Shown piece after piece: positions 7,760 to 15,333 of a stretch of DNA of 28,828 nucleotides. Where the stretch lies: positions 1 through 28,828 of the forward strand of contig CAYPFN010000017.1 of the NCBI GenBank assembly GCA_964410325.1, written 5' to 3'. The notes beneath the pieces are model-generated. The model saw only the letters and a list, made by a program, of their open reading frames with translations. It had not been told where the DNA came from and ran no database searches. Every line of letters begins with the position of its first letter. Positions within the stretch are counted from its first letter, which is position 1. This DNA comes from CAAFZY01 sp964410325 (lineage in GTDB: Bacteria > Pseudomonadota > Alphaproteobacteria > RF32 > CAG-239). The translations under genes and the position numbers were made by a program.

Positions 7760-8461
7760 ATGAATAAAATTATCGGTTATATCAAAAGCGGTCGCGGCAT
7801 CGGCGCCTTTTTGATTTTTGCTTTTGCCTTTATAATTTCCGCTTATTACGGCATTGTTTCACGCCAGGTTTTGCTTGATTCCATTCCCGCCATACAAGCT
7901 GTTGCGGATGAAATTTTGCCGCTTTCCATTCAAAATGGCATGATTGTCGCCCCGCAAAATACAATCAAAGAAATTAATTTAGCCGGAAATGATAAACAAT
8001 CTTTTCTTTTTGTTTTAGATACCACTCAGGATTCCCTAAATACCGATAATTTAAAAGACGGCATTTATCTCAGCCGTTCTCATGCTTATACCGTCAGGGG
8101 GAATGAAGTTAAATCCGTTAAATTCTCAAAGTCTTTTGATCTGCCACAAAAAGACTATACCCAAATAATGCAAACCTCCGTCCGCTGGTTTACCTTGATA
8201 TTTATTGCCGCTGGAACATTAATTCTTTTCATTTTAAATTTTATAATTGTCATTTTTTACACCTTTTGCAACAGACTTGCCTGCATCATAGCGCAGAAAA
8301 ACCTTTCTTTCGAGACCGGAATGCGTTTTAATAGCCTGCTGTATATCGCGCTCTGCACTTTTTTGTATCTACTGCAACTCACCGGCTTTTATATCGGGAT
8401 GCTCGCATTTTTCCTGACAATGATTGCATTGCAAATTATTCTGACTAAAAAATATCTGTAA
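7760..8461 (+). CDS. DUF1189-like integral membrane protein
   Basis: The 233-residue product has one N-terminal membrane helix (about 14-34), an extracytoplasmic domain of about 105 residues, and three further hydrophobic segments (about 146-170, 190-210, 211-228). The soluble part contains LPLSIQNGMIVAPQNTIKEI and FLFVLDTTQ, resembling the DUF1189 family of bacterial membrane proteins of unknown function; this is a tentative match. It starts 6 nt after AAGGAG. It is monocistronic on the plus strand ahead of the tmRNA gene. No catalytic motif is visible. Confidence 0.7.
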   Translation: MNKIIGYIKSGRGIGAFLIFAFAFIISAYYGIVSRQVLLDSIPAIQAVADEILPLSIQNGMIVAPQNTIKEINLAGNDKQSFLFVLDTTQDSLNTDNLKDGIYLSRSHAYTVRGNEVKSVKFSKSFDLPQKDYTQIMQTSVRWFTLIFIAAGTLILFILNFIIVIFYTFCNRLACIIAQKNLSFETGMRFNSLLYIALCTFLYLLQLTGFYIGMLAFFLTMIALQIILTKKYL

Positions 8462-8490
8462 TAATCGAAAAGGTATAGCTTAAAATCTAC

Positions 8491-8519
8491 TTGCATTTTT
8501 ATCAAAAAAAAATTACACT
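8491..8519 (+). promoter_or_regulatory. tmRNA promoter
   Basis: TTGCAT (8491-8496), 17 bp, TACACT (8514-8519), which predicts a transcript start near 8526, just before the acceptor piece. Confidence 0.65.
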
Positions 8520-8525
8520 GCTTTT

Positions 8526-8960
8526 TGCCGTGAAAATGGCTATGACACTAGAGGCGGTATGAAATAGGTATATTGGACCCGGGGGCAGTACCCGGCACCT
8601 CCACCAATTTTATATCAAGACACTGTACAAATGTAAAAAACAAGGCCATAAAAAATTGTTGCGTCTGCATCCTTGAAAACTAAAGAAAGGCTTTGTCGCA
8701 CCACAATTCTTTGCTGGTATGCACAAAGTAGTACACGAAAAAATTGCAAGTACAAAAATCTTTATGCGTTTTTTTGCGGGGGTGAAACAGGTTTGACAGT
8801 ATATAGTAAAGATACTTTGCTGTGTCCGGCGGGATACCACCGTTATCGGTTCAAAAAAAATGAATGCAAATGATAATTTTGCACCTGTTGCCGTAGCTGC
8901 TTAATTTAAGCGATAGCAACAAAAAAAATTCTTTTGGCTTTGGTTTGCCAAAAGTGGGGA
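8526..8960 (+). ncRNA. ssrA: Permuted two-piece tmRNA (trans-translation)
   Basis: tmRNA rescues stalled ribosomes and adds a degradation tag. The order is the permuted alphaproteobacterial one. The acceptor piece comes first and ends at 8606 with T-arm CCGGG-GGCAGTA-CCCGG, then CACCTCCACCA. About 170 nt of intervening sequence follows. The coding piece then starts at 8778 with GGGGGTGAAACAGGTTTGACAG, whose GGGGGTG pairs with CACCTCC. The tag frame reads ANDNFAPVAVAA then TAA (ending about 8904). Mature piece ends other than 8606 and 8778 are estimates. It is followed by a terminator and by sspB, whose product recognises this tag in related bacteria. Confidence 0.93.
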
Positions 8961-8962
8961 AC

Positions 8963-8999
8963 GAGCCGCCCAGCAACAGAACGGCTCATTTGTTTTTTT
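8963..8999 (+). terminator. Terminator of tmRNA
   Basis: Stem GAGCCG/CGGCTC (8963-8968, 8982-8987) followed by TTTGTTTTTTT. Confidence 0.85.
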
Positions 9000-9002
9000 A
9001 AG

Positions 9003-9030
9003 TTGATTCTGGAATAAAAACTTTTATAAT
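9003..9030 (+). promoter_or_regulatory. sspB promoter
   Basis: TTGATT (9003-9008), 16 bp, perfect TATAAT (9025-9030), about 35 bp before the sspB ATG and just after the tmRNA terminator. Confidence 0.7.
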
Positions 9031-9064
9031 AAAACGCATAACAAACTAACAAACAGGGAAAAAC

Positions 9065-9541
9065 ATGCGGGAATTTTTATCAGAAATCAACTATGATCAA
9101 CTTATCAACACCCATTTGCACGGCGTTGTTATTGATGCCTTAAAAATCGCTGCTGAACAGGGCCTCCCCGGTGACAATCATTTTTATATCACTTTCCGAA
9201 CAGACATTACAGGCGTTGAAATTCCGCAAATGCTTAAAATTCAATATCCTGAAAACATGACCATCGTCCTGCAGCATCAGTTCTCGGATCTTGAAGTCGG
9301 TGAAAATAAATTTTCCGTTGTTTTGGTGTTTGGTGGCGTGCCGCACCGATTGGTCATCCCGTTTGCCGCCATCACGTATTTTGCCGACCCTTATGCCAAA
9401 TTCGGTTTGAGTTTTAACCTGGATAACCAACCCAAAGCCTCAAGTCTGGAAGACATGGAAGAGGAAATCCACAGCCGTCCGTCCGATAACGGTGGCACTC
9501 CGGCAGAGGTCATCTCCATTGATACTTTCCGAAAAAAATAA
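9065..9541 (+). CDS. sspB: SspB-alpha, ClpXP adaptor for ssrA-tagged proteins
   Basis: SspB binds ssrA-tagged polypeptides and hands them to ClpXP. The 158-residue protein has the family core DNHFYITFRTDITGVEIPQML (about 39-59), MTIVLQHQFSDLEV and FSVVLVFGGVPHRLVIPFAAITYFADPYAKFGL. An acidic flexible linker then leads to a short C-terminal tail ISIDTFRKK that fits the ClpX-binding tail. An AGGGA ribosome site precedes the ATG. It is next to ssrA, so tag and adaptor are neighbours. The next gene follows after 1 bp. Confidence 0.93.
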   Translation: MREFLSEINYDQLINTHLHGVVIDALKIAAEQGLPGDNHFYITFRTDITGVEIPQMLKIQYPENMTIVLQHQFSDLEVGENKFSVVLVFGGVPHRLVIPFAAITYFADPYAKFGLSFNLDNQPKASSLEDMEEEIHSRPSDNGGTPAEVISIDTFRKK

Positions 9542-9542
9542 C

Positions 9543-9785
9543 ATGAAAAAAATATCGGTTATTATTGCTAAACGCCATCATACCAGTCTGACGCTTGAAG
9601 AAGAATTTTACCAAGAACTTTTATTTATTGCCCAAGAAAAATCTTTAAGCCTGAATGATTTGATAACCGAAATCGATTCGGCACGGACAACAAACAACTT
9701 ATCCAGCGCCGTCCGCATTTATATTTTAAATTATCTAAAAACCAGATTAAACCATAAACTATCGCTTCCAAAGCGTGTGCGTTAA
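9543..9785 (+). CDS. Ribbon-helix-helix domain protein
   Basis: The ATG at 9543 directly follows the sspB stop, so translation is probably coupled. The 80-residue product reads KKISVIIAKRHHTSLTLEEEFYQELLFIAQEKSLSLNDLITEID and then SSAVRIYILNYLKTRL. This is the strand-helix-helix pattern of the RHH_4 family, which commonly follows sspB in alphaproteobacteria. A DNA-binding regulatory role is likely from the fold, but no target is visible. Its last 27 bp overlap the end of the trkH remnant on the other strand. Confidence 0.85.
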   Translation: MKKISVIIAKRHHTSLTLEEEFYQELLFIAQEKSLSLNDLITEIDSARTTNNLSSAVRIYILNYLKTRLNHKLSLPKRVR

Positions 9786-10101
9786 AACAACTAAAAGCGC
9801 AATAATTTCCAATCTGCCCAACAGCATGACAAAACTCAGAACATATTTCGCCATCGGCGAAAAAACGCGCAATTTCCCATCGGGCCGATTGATTTAACGA
9901 TTCCGAAACCGATACCGATAATACTGACAACCACTACGGAAACAGATGTTACAAAATCATATCCCATAAAATTTAAAACAAGCTAACAAACCACATAGCT
10001 ATGACAAACAGTGAATTTCCATCCGGACAACCATACATGTCAAACCATACTGGCACAACCATACTTACCCCAAGCGCAGAAAGGATAAAGCCGTTAATCA
10101 T
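9759..10101 (-). pseudogene. trkH: trkH remnant (potassium uptake membrane subunit) with a large internal deletion
   Basis: TrkH/KtrB-type proteins form the K+ channel subunit of Trk uptake and are about 480 residues. Here only pieces remain on the minus strand: an N-terminal fragment MINGFILSALGVSMVVPVWFD from 10101, then after a stop and frame change GYDFVTSVSVVVVSIIGIGFG, and in another frame AKYVLSFVMLLGRLEIIALL ending at 9759, which matches the TrkH C-terminus. The middle roughly 350 codons are missing. Several frameshifts make it non-functional. Confidence 0.75.
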
Positions 10102-10131
10102 CAACCCCGGCTGTCACATATTCCTAAACAT

Positions 10132-11014
10132 CTACAAAGCGATATTATCAGCGAAACCGGCATCCACTAGATTTTGATTAATATTTCGACCGTCAAGAAA
10201 ACAAATGCCTGTTGCCATATTTTGATACGTATAAGCCACGACATAACACTCAAGCATTTTACCGTCAACCAGCTCTTTCACATATTCATGCGCCTTATTC
10301 TGACTATATTTGCGCGGATCTGTATACACGCCATATAAAATAATATACGTGTCACCAACTGACATTTCATTAGCACTAAACACAAAAGTCTTTCCGGAAA
10401 CTTTTTGCGGATTATCCTCATACACCAACGGCAGACTCTCATCTTTCCGATAATGCAGATTATTTTCTGGACGTGGCAAATCGATATTGCTGTGTTTTTC
10501 TTCCGGACCGATACCAGCGGGTCGATGTGCTGATGCAGAAAAATTTTTCTCTGCCGGCGGACGCCTATGTTCGGCACCTGGTTTCATATTCATCACCGGA
10601 TACTGGCGGCGCGGCACGGCAATTTTTTCTTCAGGCACCGCTTGTATGAATGCCTGACGCAGACCTGGACCATGCTTAACTGCCGGCGCGGTAGCCGGTT
10701 CTTTCCTGATAATCTTCGGCGCTTCCACTTCCTTAATATCAACAGTCACATTTACCGGCTGCGACACAACCTGTTGTTCCGACACAGATGCTGATTCCGG
10801 CTTCTTGCGCTCATACCGCAACAGATACCAATCCGGAATATCCGTATAACGAACCCCTTGTATCATCGGAATTGCCGCCAGAATAACGACAAACACGATT
10901 AAAAACGCCAAAAATTTAAAGAAATGACGCAATGGGTAAGTTATAATCATCACCATCACGTGCAACAGTTTTCCGATCCCGCGCAATCTGATGTCTTTTA
11001 AACGATCCAACTCC
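10132..11014 (-). CDS. Membrane-anchored protein with a C-terminal SNase-like domain
   Basis: The 294-residue product (start ATG at 11014-11016) has a cytoplasmic basic start, one strong membrane helix at about 33-55, a low-complexity Pro/Glu/Lys-rich linker (about 70-200), and a C-terminal domain (about 205-294). The domain contains SVGDTYIILYGVYTDPRKYSQ, HEYVKELVDGKMLECYV, ATGICFLDGRNINQNLVDAGFAD. This is the pattern of staphylococcal-nuclease-like (OB-fold) domains, although the Arg/Glu catalytic set of true thermonucleases is not clearly present, so nuclease activity is uncertain. The start codon overlaps the metG stop (TAATG), giving translational coupling. The domain is predicted to face the periplasm. 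Confidence 0.72.
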
Positions 11015-11015
11015 A

Positions 11016-12713
11016 TTATTTACTGCCTCCATATGTATGTTTCAATTCCTCAAGCCTTTCCGGCGTAATACGTTCAAACAAACTTTCTCCCACATCAAAT
11101 TTATGTCCGGGTTGCAAACTTTCAACTTCTTTTTCAACATCAAAATCAGTCAGCAGCGGTATATCATCCGCATCCAGCCCGAGCTTTTCCATCATTTTTG
11201 CAGCAATTTCCGGCATAACTGGCATACTTAATATGGCAAAAACCCGGATTAAATTAATGCAAATCCGCAAAATTGCCGCCGCCTGGTCAGAATTTTCCTT
11301 AATCACATTCCAAGGTTCAGCCGTTGAAATATAATTATTTCCTTCCACCCATATGGCGCGCAGTTCATTCATAGCTTTGCGGAATTCCATACCTTTCATA
11401 TATTTAAAATAATCATTAACCCGTTTTTGCAAAGTCTGAATCAATGTTTTTTCCAATGCCGTCATTTCGCCGCCGGCCGGAATCTCATCACCGAATTTAG
11501 AAGCTATCATTTTTAAAACCCGGGATACAAAATTACCCAAAACACCATTCAAATCTTTGTTGACGATACCCGCAAAAGAATCAAACGTAAAACTTGCATC
11601 TGAAGCCTCAGGTACATTGCTCATCAGCCAGTAGCGCCAATAATCTGCTGGAAATTCCTTAACAGCATCTTCAGCAAAAATTCCCCGATTTTCAGATTTT
11701 GAAAACTTGCCGCCCTCAAAAGTAAGATAACTTAAGCCTTTCAAATAATCCACCTGTGTCCATGGCTCGCCAGTACCAAGCAAGGTAGCGGGAAACGTAA
11801 TAGAATGATATGGAACGTTATCTTTCCCCATAAATTCCACATGACGAACATCTCCAGCATCATACCACCAGTCTTTCCAGTTTCTTTCCGCTGGTTTTTC
11901 GTCTGACCATTGTTTGGTAATGCCGATATAACCTATCGGCGCATCAAACCATACATAAAAAACTTTATCTTCATAACCAGGTTTATTAACCGGAAAACCC
12001 CATTTTAAATCTCGGGTAATGCACCGCGGCTGCAAACCTTCTTTGAACCATTTTTGGGCAATTGAATAAGCCACTTCCGGCCAAAACGCTTCTTTAGTTT
12101 TAAGCCATTCGCGGAGCCGCCCCTCAACTTTTGGCAAATTCAAAAATAAATGTTTTGACTCGCGCGCTTCCAGATTTTTGCTTCCAGAAATCGTGCTACG
12201 CGCATCAATAAGATCCGTTGGTTCCAAAACCTTCGTGCAATTTTCGCATTGATCGCCCCTGGCCTTTTCATAGCCACAGTACGGACAGGTTCCAGTAATA
12301 TAACGATCTGCCAAAAACATTTTATCATCAACCGAATAAACTTGCTTAACCGTCCTTTCTTCAATAAAACCATTTTTATCCAGTTGTTCAAAAATATGAT
12401 ATGTTATTTCTTTATTTTGCTCGGAAGATGTGCGCCCAAAATAATCAAATGAAAGTTCAAAATCTTTATATGTTTTGTAATGGCGTTCGTGATTCATATC
12501 ACAATAAGCCTGAACATCCATGCCTGCTTTTAAAGCGCCGACCTCAGAAGTCGTGCCATGCTCATCAGTACCGACTATATACAAAACTTCATTTCCCATC
12601 ATCCGCATGAAACGAGCATACACATCAGAAGGCAGCAAACAACCAATCATATGCCCCAAATGTGGCACACCGTTGATATAAGGCAGTGCGGAAGTGATGA
12701 GAATTTTTGACAT
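11016..12713 (-). CDS. metG: Methionyl-tRNA synthetase
   Basis: The enzyme charges tRNA-Met with methionine. The 565-residue protein starts MSKILITSALPYINGVPHLGHMIGC with the HIGH-type motif HLGH at 18-21. A four-Cys zinc knuckle CPYCGYEKARGDQCENC (about 142-158), WFDAPIGYIG and the KMSKS-type motif KFSKS near residue 337 follow. It lacks the C-terminal dimerisation domain found in E. coli MetG, which is normal for many bacteria. GGAGAAAAG precedes the ATG. The downstream SNase-like gene overlaps its stop. Confidence 0.97.
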   Translation of the reverse strand: MSKILITSALPYINGVPHLGHMIGCLLPSDVYARFMRMMGNEVLYIVGTDEHGTTSEVGALKAGMDVQAYCDMNHERHYKTYKDFELSFDYFGRTSSEQNKEITYHIFEQLDKNGFIEERTVKQVYSVDDKMFLADRYITGTCPYCGYEKARGDQCENCTKVLEPTDLIDARSTISGSKNLEARESKHLFLNLPKVEGRLREWLKTKEAFWPEVAYSIAQKWFKEGLQPRCITRDLKWGFPVNKPGYEDKVFYVWFDAPIGYIGITKQWSDEKPAERNWKDWWYDAGDVRHVEFMGKDNVPYHSITFPATLLGTGEPWTQVDYLKGLSYLTFEGGKFSKSENRGIFAEDAVKEFPADYWRYWLMSNVPEASDASFTFDSFAGIVNKDLNGVLGNFVSRVLKMIASKFGDEIPAGGEMTALEKTLIQTLQKRVNDYFKYMKGMEFRKAMNELRAIWVEGNNYISTAEPWNVIKENSDQAAAILRICINLIRVFAILSMPVMPEIAAKMMEKLGLDADDIPLLTDFDVEKEVESLQPGHKFDVGESLFERITPERLEELKHTYGGSK

Positions 12714-12757
12714 TTTATCTTTTCTCCTAAAACTTTAACAACTCAAAAATTAAACCG

Positions 12758-12785
12758 ATTGTACCGGATTTTACGTGAACATCAA
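12758..12785 (-). promoter_or_regulatory. metG promoter
   Basis: TTGATG (12780-12785), 16 bp, TACAAT (12758-12763) on the minus strand, about 45 bp before the metG start. Confidence 0.65.
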
Positions 12786-12912
12786 GTACTATCAATACTT
12801 TTTCACTCAATTTTTTATAACAGACTATCATCCAATAAAAATTTGACCTACGTTTTTTGTAATGATTTATTTTCCCCAAAAAATCCACTTTTTTTAATTG
12901 AAACTTTTTTAA

Positions 12913-12940
12913 TTGAAAAAAGTAAAAAATAATGTATAAT
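12913..12940 (+). promoter_or_regulatory. Promoter of the tandem-repeat-protein operon
   Basis: TTGAAA (12913-12918), 16 bp, perfect TATAAT (12935-12940). The -35 lies in a short direct repeat of CTTTTTTAATTGAAA (two copies). The first start codon is 36 bp further on, behind AGGAGG. Confidence 0.65.
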
Positions 12941-12976
12941 GAACATATATATAATGCGATTATTAGGAGGTGCGTC

Positions 12977-14066
12977 ATGCCAGGTTTTGAAGACAGTCCA
13001 GAATATAAAGCGGCGAAAAGAGCATACGAACAACGTCAACGTGTCATGACCAATGCCCAAACATTCTTAAACGGAGCAAAAAGCATATACAAAAAATTTG
13101 ATGNNNNNNNNNNNNNNNNNNNNNNNNNNNNNNNNNNNNNNNNNNNNNNNNNNNNNNNNNNNNNNNNNNNNNNNNNNNNNNNNNNNNNNNNNNNNNNNNN
13201 NNNCCGTACATTATGGGCTGTTAGTTGCCAAAGACGGCGTTACCAATGCTGTAAAACCAGTGAGAACCGTATCCAGAGCGACAGCCCATGCCTTTGCTTA
13301 TGCCGCAGGAACCGCCACTGGAAAAGTTGTTGCTGGTACCAATAAAATCGGCAATGTTGTTAAAACCAATGCCCAAACATTCTTAAACGGAGCAAAAAGC
13401 ATATACAAAAAATTTGATGACAAATTGACGGCTAACAAAAAGATGGTTCGTTCTACAGTACGTCGCGTCAAAGAAGGTGTGGTAAACTTTGGTTATAAGA
13501 TTAAAAACGGCATAGAAGACAAAGCTTATGATACTGGCCAAAAACTTCAAAGTGGCAAGAAAAAGCTTAAAGGTTTCTTTAATAAAATTTCAAAATCCGT
13601 GCAAGGTAAAATCGACACCGTACATTATGGGCTGTTAGTTGCCAAAGACGGCGTTACCAATGCTGTAAAACCTGTGAGAACCGTATCCAGAGCGACGGCC
13701 CATGCCTTTGCTTATGCCGCAGGAACCGCCGCTGGAAAAGTTGTTGCTGGTACACAAAAAGCTACCGAAAGTGTTAAAAAAGCAGGCACGATTATCAAGG
13801 TCAGTACAGAAAACGCTAAAAAATTTATTTCCGACAAAGCAACAAAAGTGACTTATGCTGGTAAAAACTTCGGTAAAAAAATCACCTCTGCCTTGCGCCA
13901 AGGCGGAGAACGTGCTTACGGAGCAGTCACCAACACTCTTTCCAAAGCGGGAAAAAGCATTAATAAACAGATTGAACAAACTAAACAAAACATCGAAAAT
14001 ACTAGCAGACAAAGTTCTTCTGCATGGTTTAAAGTTGCTTATGCCAAAGCAAATAATACACGATAA
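12977..14066 (+). CDS. Basic tandem-repeat protein, interrupted by an assembly gap
   Basis: The start ATG at 12977 follows AGGAGG by 6 nt. The reading frame runs to the N gap at 13104 and resumes in another frame after 13203, because the 100 Ns are a placeholder. The protein consists of near-identical 138-residue (414-bp) repeats. The block TNAQTFLNGAKSIYKKFDD occurs at 13049 and 13365, and VHYGLLVAKDGVTNAVKPV occurs after the gap and again from about 13620. The unit is Lys/Ala-rich and likely helical, with a more hydrophobic segment ATAHAFAYAAGTAAGKVVAGT. The unique C-terminus is rich in Lys, Gln and Ser. No known family is recognised and no signal peptide is seen. It heads an operon with two small acidic proteins. 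Confidence 0.8.
13049..13778 (+). repeat. 414-bp tandem repeat inside the repeat protein gene
   Basis: The unit start ACCAATGCCC occurs at 13049 and 13365, and CCGTACATTATGGGC at 13204 and 13618, giving a period of 414 bp. Copies differ by only a few bases over the compared parts (for example ACTGGAAAAG vs GCTGGAAAAG). The gap lies inside the array. Confidence 0.9.
13104..13203. other. Assembly gap (100 N)
   Basis: Exactly 100 Ns, the standard unknown-length placeholder, within the tandem repeats. From the repeat period, the missing DNA should be 198 bp (equivalent to 13420-13617) or 198 plus a multiple of 414 bp. Confidence 0.95.
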
Positions 14067-14102
14067 AAACTTTATAAACACATTAATTTAAGGAGAAAAT
14101 TT

Positions 14103-14510
14103 ATGGATATTGAAAAAATTTGGGTTGACGATTTCGAAGTTTTAGAAAATGAAGGACAAATAGGCATTAATATGAAACTTGAAGATGAACCAATTGAAAC
14201 TGCTCTACTTGCCTATGATGGACGCAACTGCGCCATCTTAATCCGCAATAACAAAAAAGCTTATATTCTAACTAACCTACTTCCAGATATTCGTGCCAAA
14301 ATATTCAATGCGCCGGAAGTCATGATGATTGAAACCAATGATAATGAAGAAATCTTAAATTCATATATGTGTGAAGTAAACAGAGTTCAAGAGATTCCTT
14401 GTGAAGATACCATACCAGAAGCTTTGGGCGAAATGTTATCCGACATCAAAGAAGCATATGGCGAAGAAGGTTGTGCGGCTTTGGCCAAAAAATTCTGGGG
14501 CATCCAATAA
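14103..14510 (+). CDS. Small acidic protein of unknown function
   Basis: The 135-residue product begins MDIEKIWVDDFEVLENEGQIGINM and is strongly acidic, with a short hydrophobic stretch AILIRNNKKAYILTNLLPDI. It ends GEEGCAALAKKFWGIQ. No family is recognised, and no signal peptide or membrane helix is seen. AAGGAGA lies at a normal distance before the ATG. It lies 36 bp after the basic repeat protein and 13 bp before another small gene, so the three are probably cotranscribed. The charge complementarity with the basic repeat protein allows a partner role, which is only a guess. Confidence 0.75.
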   Translation: MDIEKIWVDDFEVLENEGQIGINMKLEDEPIETALLAYDGRNCAILIRNNKKAYILTNLLPDIRAKIFNAPEVMMIETNDNEEILNSYMCEVNRVQEIPCEDTIPEALGEMLSDIKEAYGEEGCAALAKKFWGIQ

Positions 14511-14523
14511 CGGGGAGCATATA

Positions 14524-14778
14524 ATGGTTGATAAAAATTTATTGAATGCCATTACCAAATTACGCGGTATCGGAAAAAAACCTCAAACCACCGAAACTGT
14601 TTCGCTGGAAAACGAGGTTTCGGCAGAAAATGATTTATCACAAGGGGCTCCTGAAAATATGCAGGCATTAACCGATTTTTTAAACAATCCGGCATCAGCA
14701 CCGACAGAAGTTGTTGAAAAAAAATACACAATGCAGGATTTGGATAACTTTATAGAAAATTTAAAAAAAACAGAATAA
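14524..14778 (+). CDS. Small hydrophilic protein of unknown function
   Basis: The ATG at 14524 is chosen because GGGGAG lies 6 nt upstream; longer readings would overlap the previous gene out of frame. The 84-residue product begins MVDKNLLNAITKLRGIGKK, has a Glu/Thr/Asn-rich middle and ends YTMQDLDNFIENLKKTE. It is likely mostly disordered with short helices at both ends. No family is recognised. It is the last gene before a strong bidirectional terminator and belongs to the repeat-protein operon. Confidence 0.7.
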   Translation: MVDKNLLNAITKLRGIGKKPQTTETVSLENEVSAENDLSQGAPENMQALTDFLNNPASAPTEVVEKKYTMQDLDNFIENLKKTE

Positions 14779-14805
14779 TCTTATGCTTTCATACCTCTTA
14801 AAAAA

Positions 14806-14838
14806 AGAAAAACGCTCTGTCAACCAGAGCGTTTTTCT
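14806..14838. terminator. Bidirectional terminator
   Basis: Stem AAAAACGCTCTG/CAGAGCGTTTTT with a short loop, A-rich on one side and T-rich on the other, between two convergent genes. It can stop transcripts from both. Confidence 0.88.
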
Positions 14839-15255
14839 TCATAACTGTTTAACTTCCGGAAATAAATCTTCTTTATTAATCTCCCATTTTTTAAGTTCTT
14901 GAATTATCTTTCCAATCTTTTTCTTTCGGGCGAATATATAAATTTTCAAAGCCGCCTGATAAATAGTATCATCAGCTTCTATATTCACTCCTAATTTCCC
15001 AATTTCCTGGTAAAATTTTTCAAAAACTTTTGTTTTAAGGAGTTTCCCAACCTTTTCTTTTCCGCTATAGCATCTGGCCAATTCTTCAGAAACTATATCC
15101 AGCTCCTCAGGACTCAAGGCATCAAAAATCCGCCCTTCCAAATAAGGTCGCATCAATTTCTTCGCCCTAGGTGTTTCCAGTTCAACTTCAGCCTCAGCAA
15201 ACACCTTACGCATTATCTCCTGGTATTCGAGGAATTTGAAATTTTTTGTGTTCAT
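14839..15255 (-). CDS. Hypothetical cytoplasmic protein
   Basis: The 138-residue product is rich in Lys and Glu and predicted helical: FKFLEYQEIMRKVFAEAEVEL, FDALSPEELDIVSEELARCY, KKIGKIIQELKKWEINKED. There is no membrane helix, signal peptide or recognised domain. The ATG at 15255 has no clear Shine-Dalgarno sequence, so the start is uncertain. It stands alone, convergent with the repeat-protein operon and sharing the terminator. Confidence 0.65.
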   Translation of the reverse strand: MNTKNFKFLEYQEIMRKVFAEAEVELETPRAKKLMRPYLEGRIFDALSPEELDIVSEELARCYSGKEKVGKLLKTKVFEKFYQEIGKLGVNIEADDTIYQAALKIYIFARKKKIGKIIQELKKWEINKEDLFPEVKQL

Positions 15256-15333
15256 AATAATTATATTTTAAAAGTTTACATAATTTATAATAACGTAAAT
15301 TACATTATCATACTATTTTTTCATGTCAAGAAA

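Noticed and set aside
9625..9930. A 101-codon minus-strand frame overlapping the RHH gene
   Set aside because: It mixes out-of-frame antisense of the RHH gene with a frame-shifted piece of the trkH remnant; the recognisable TrkH residues are in other frames.
12727..13060. Minus-strand frames upstream of metG
   Set aside because: Low-complexity AT-rich sequence occupied by the metG promoter and by the promoter of the repeat-protein operon on the other strand; no ribosome site or family.
13049..13778. The regular repeats as a CRISPR array
   Set aside because: The 414-bp units are coding, nearly identical throughout and have no spacer structure. No CRISPR array or cas gene was seen anywhere in the window.
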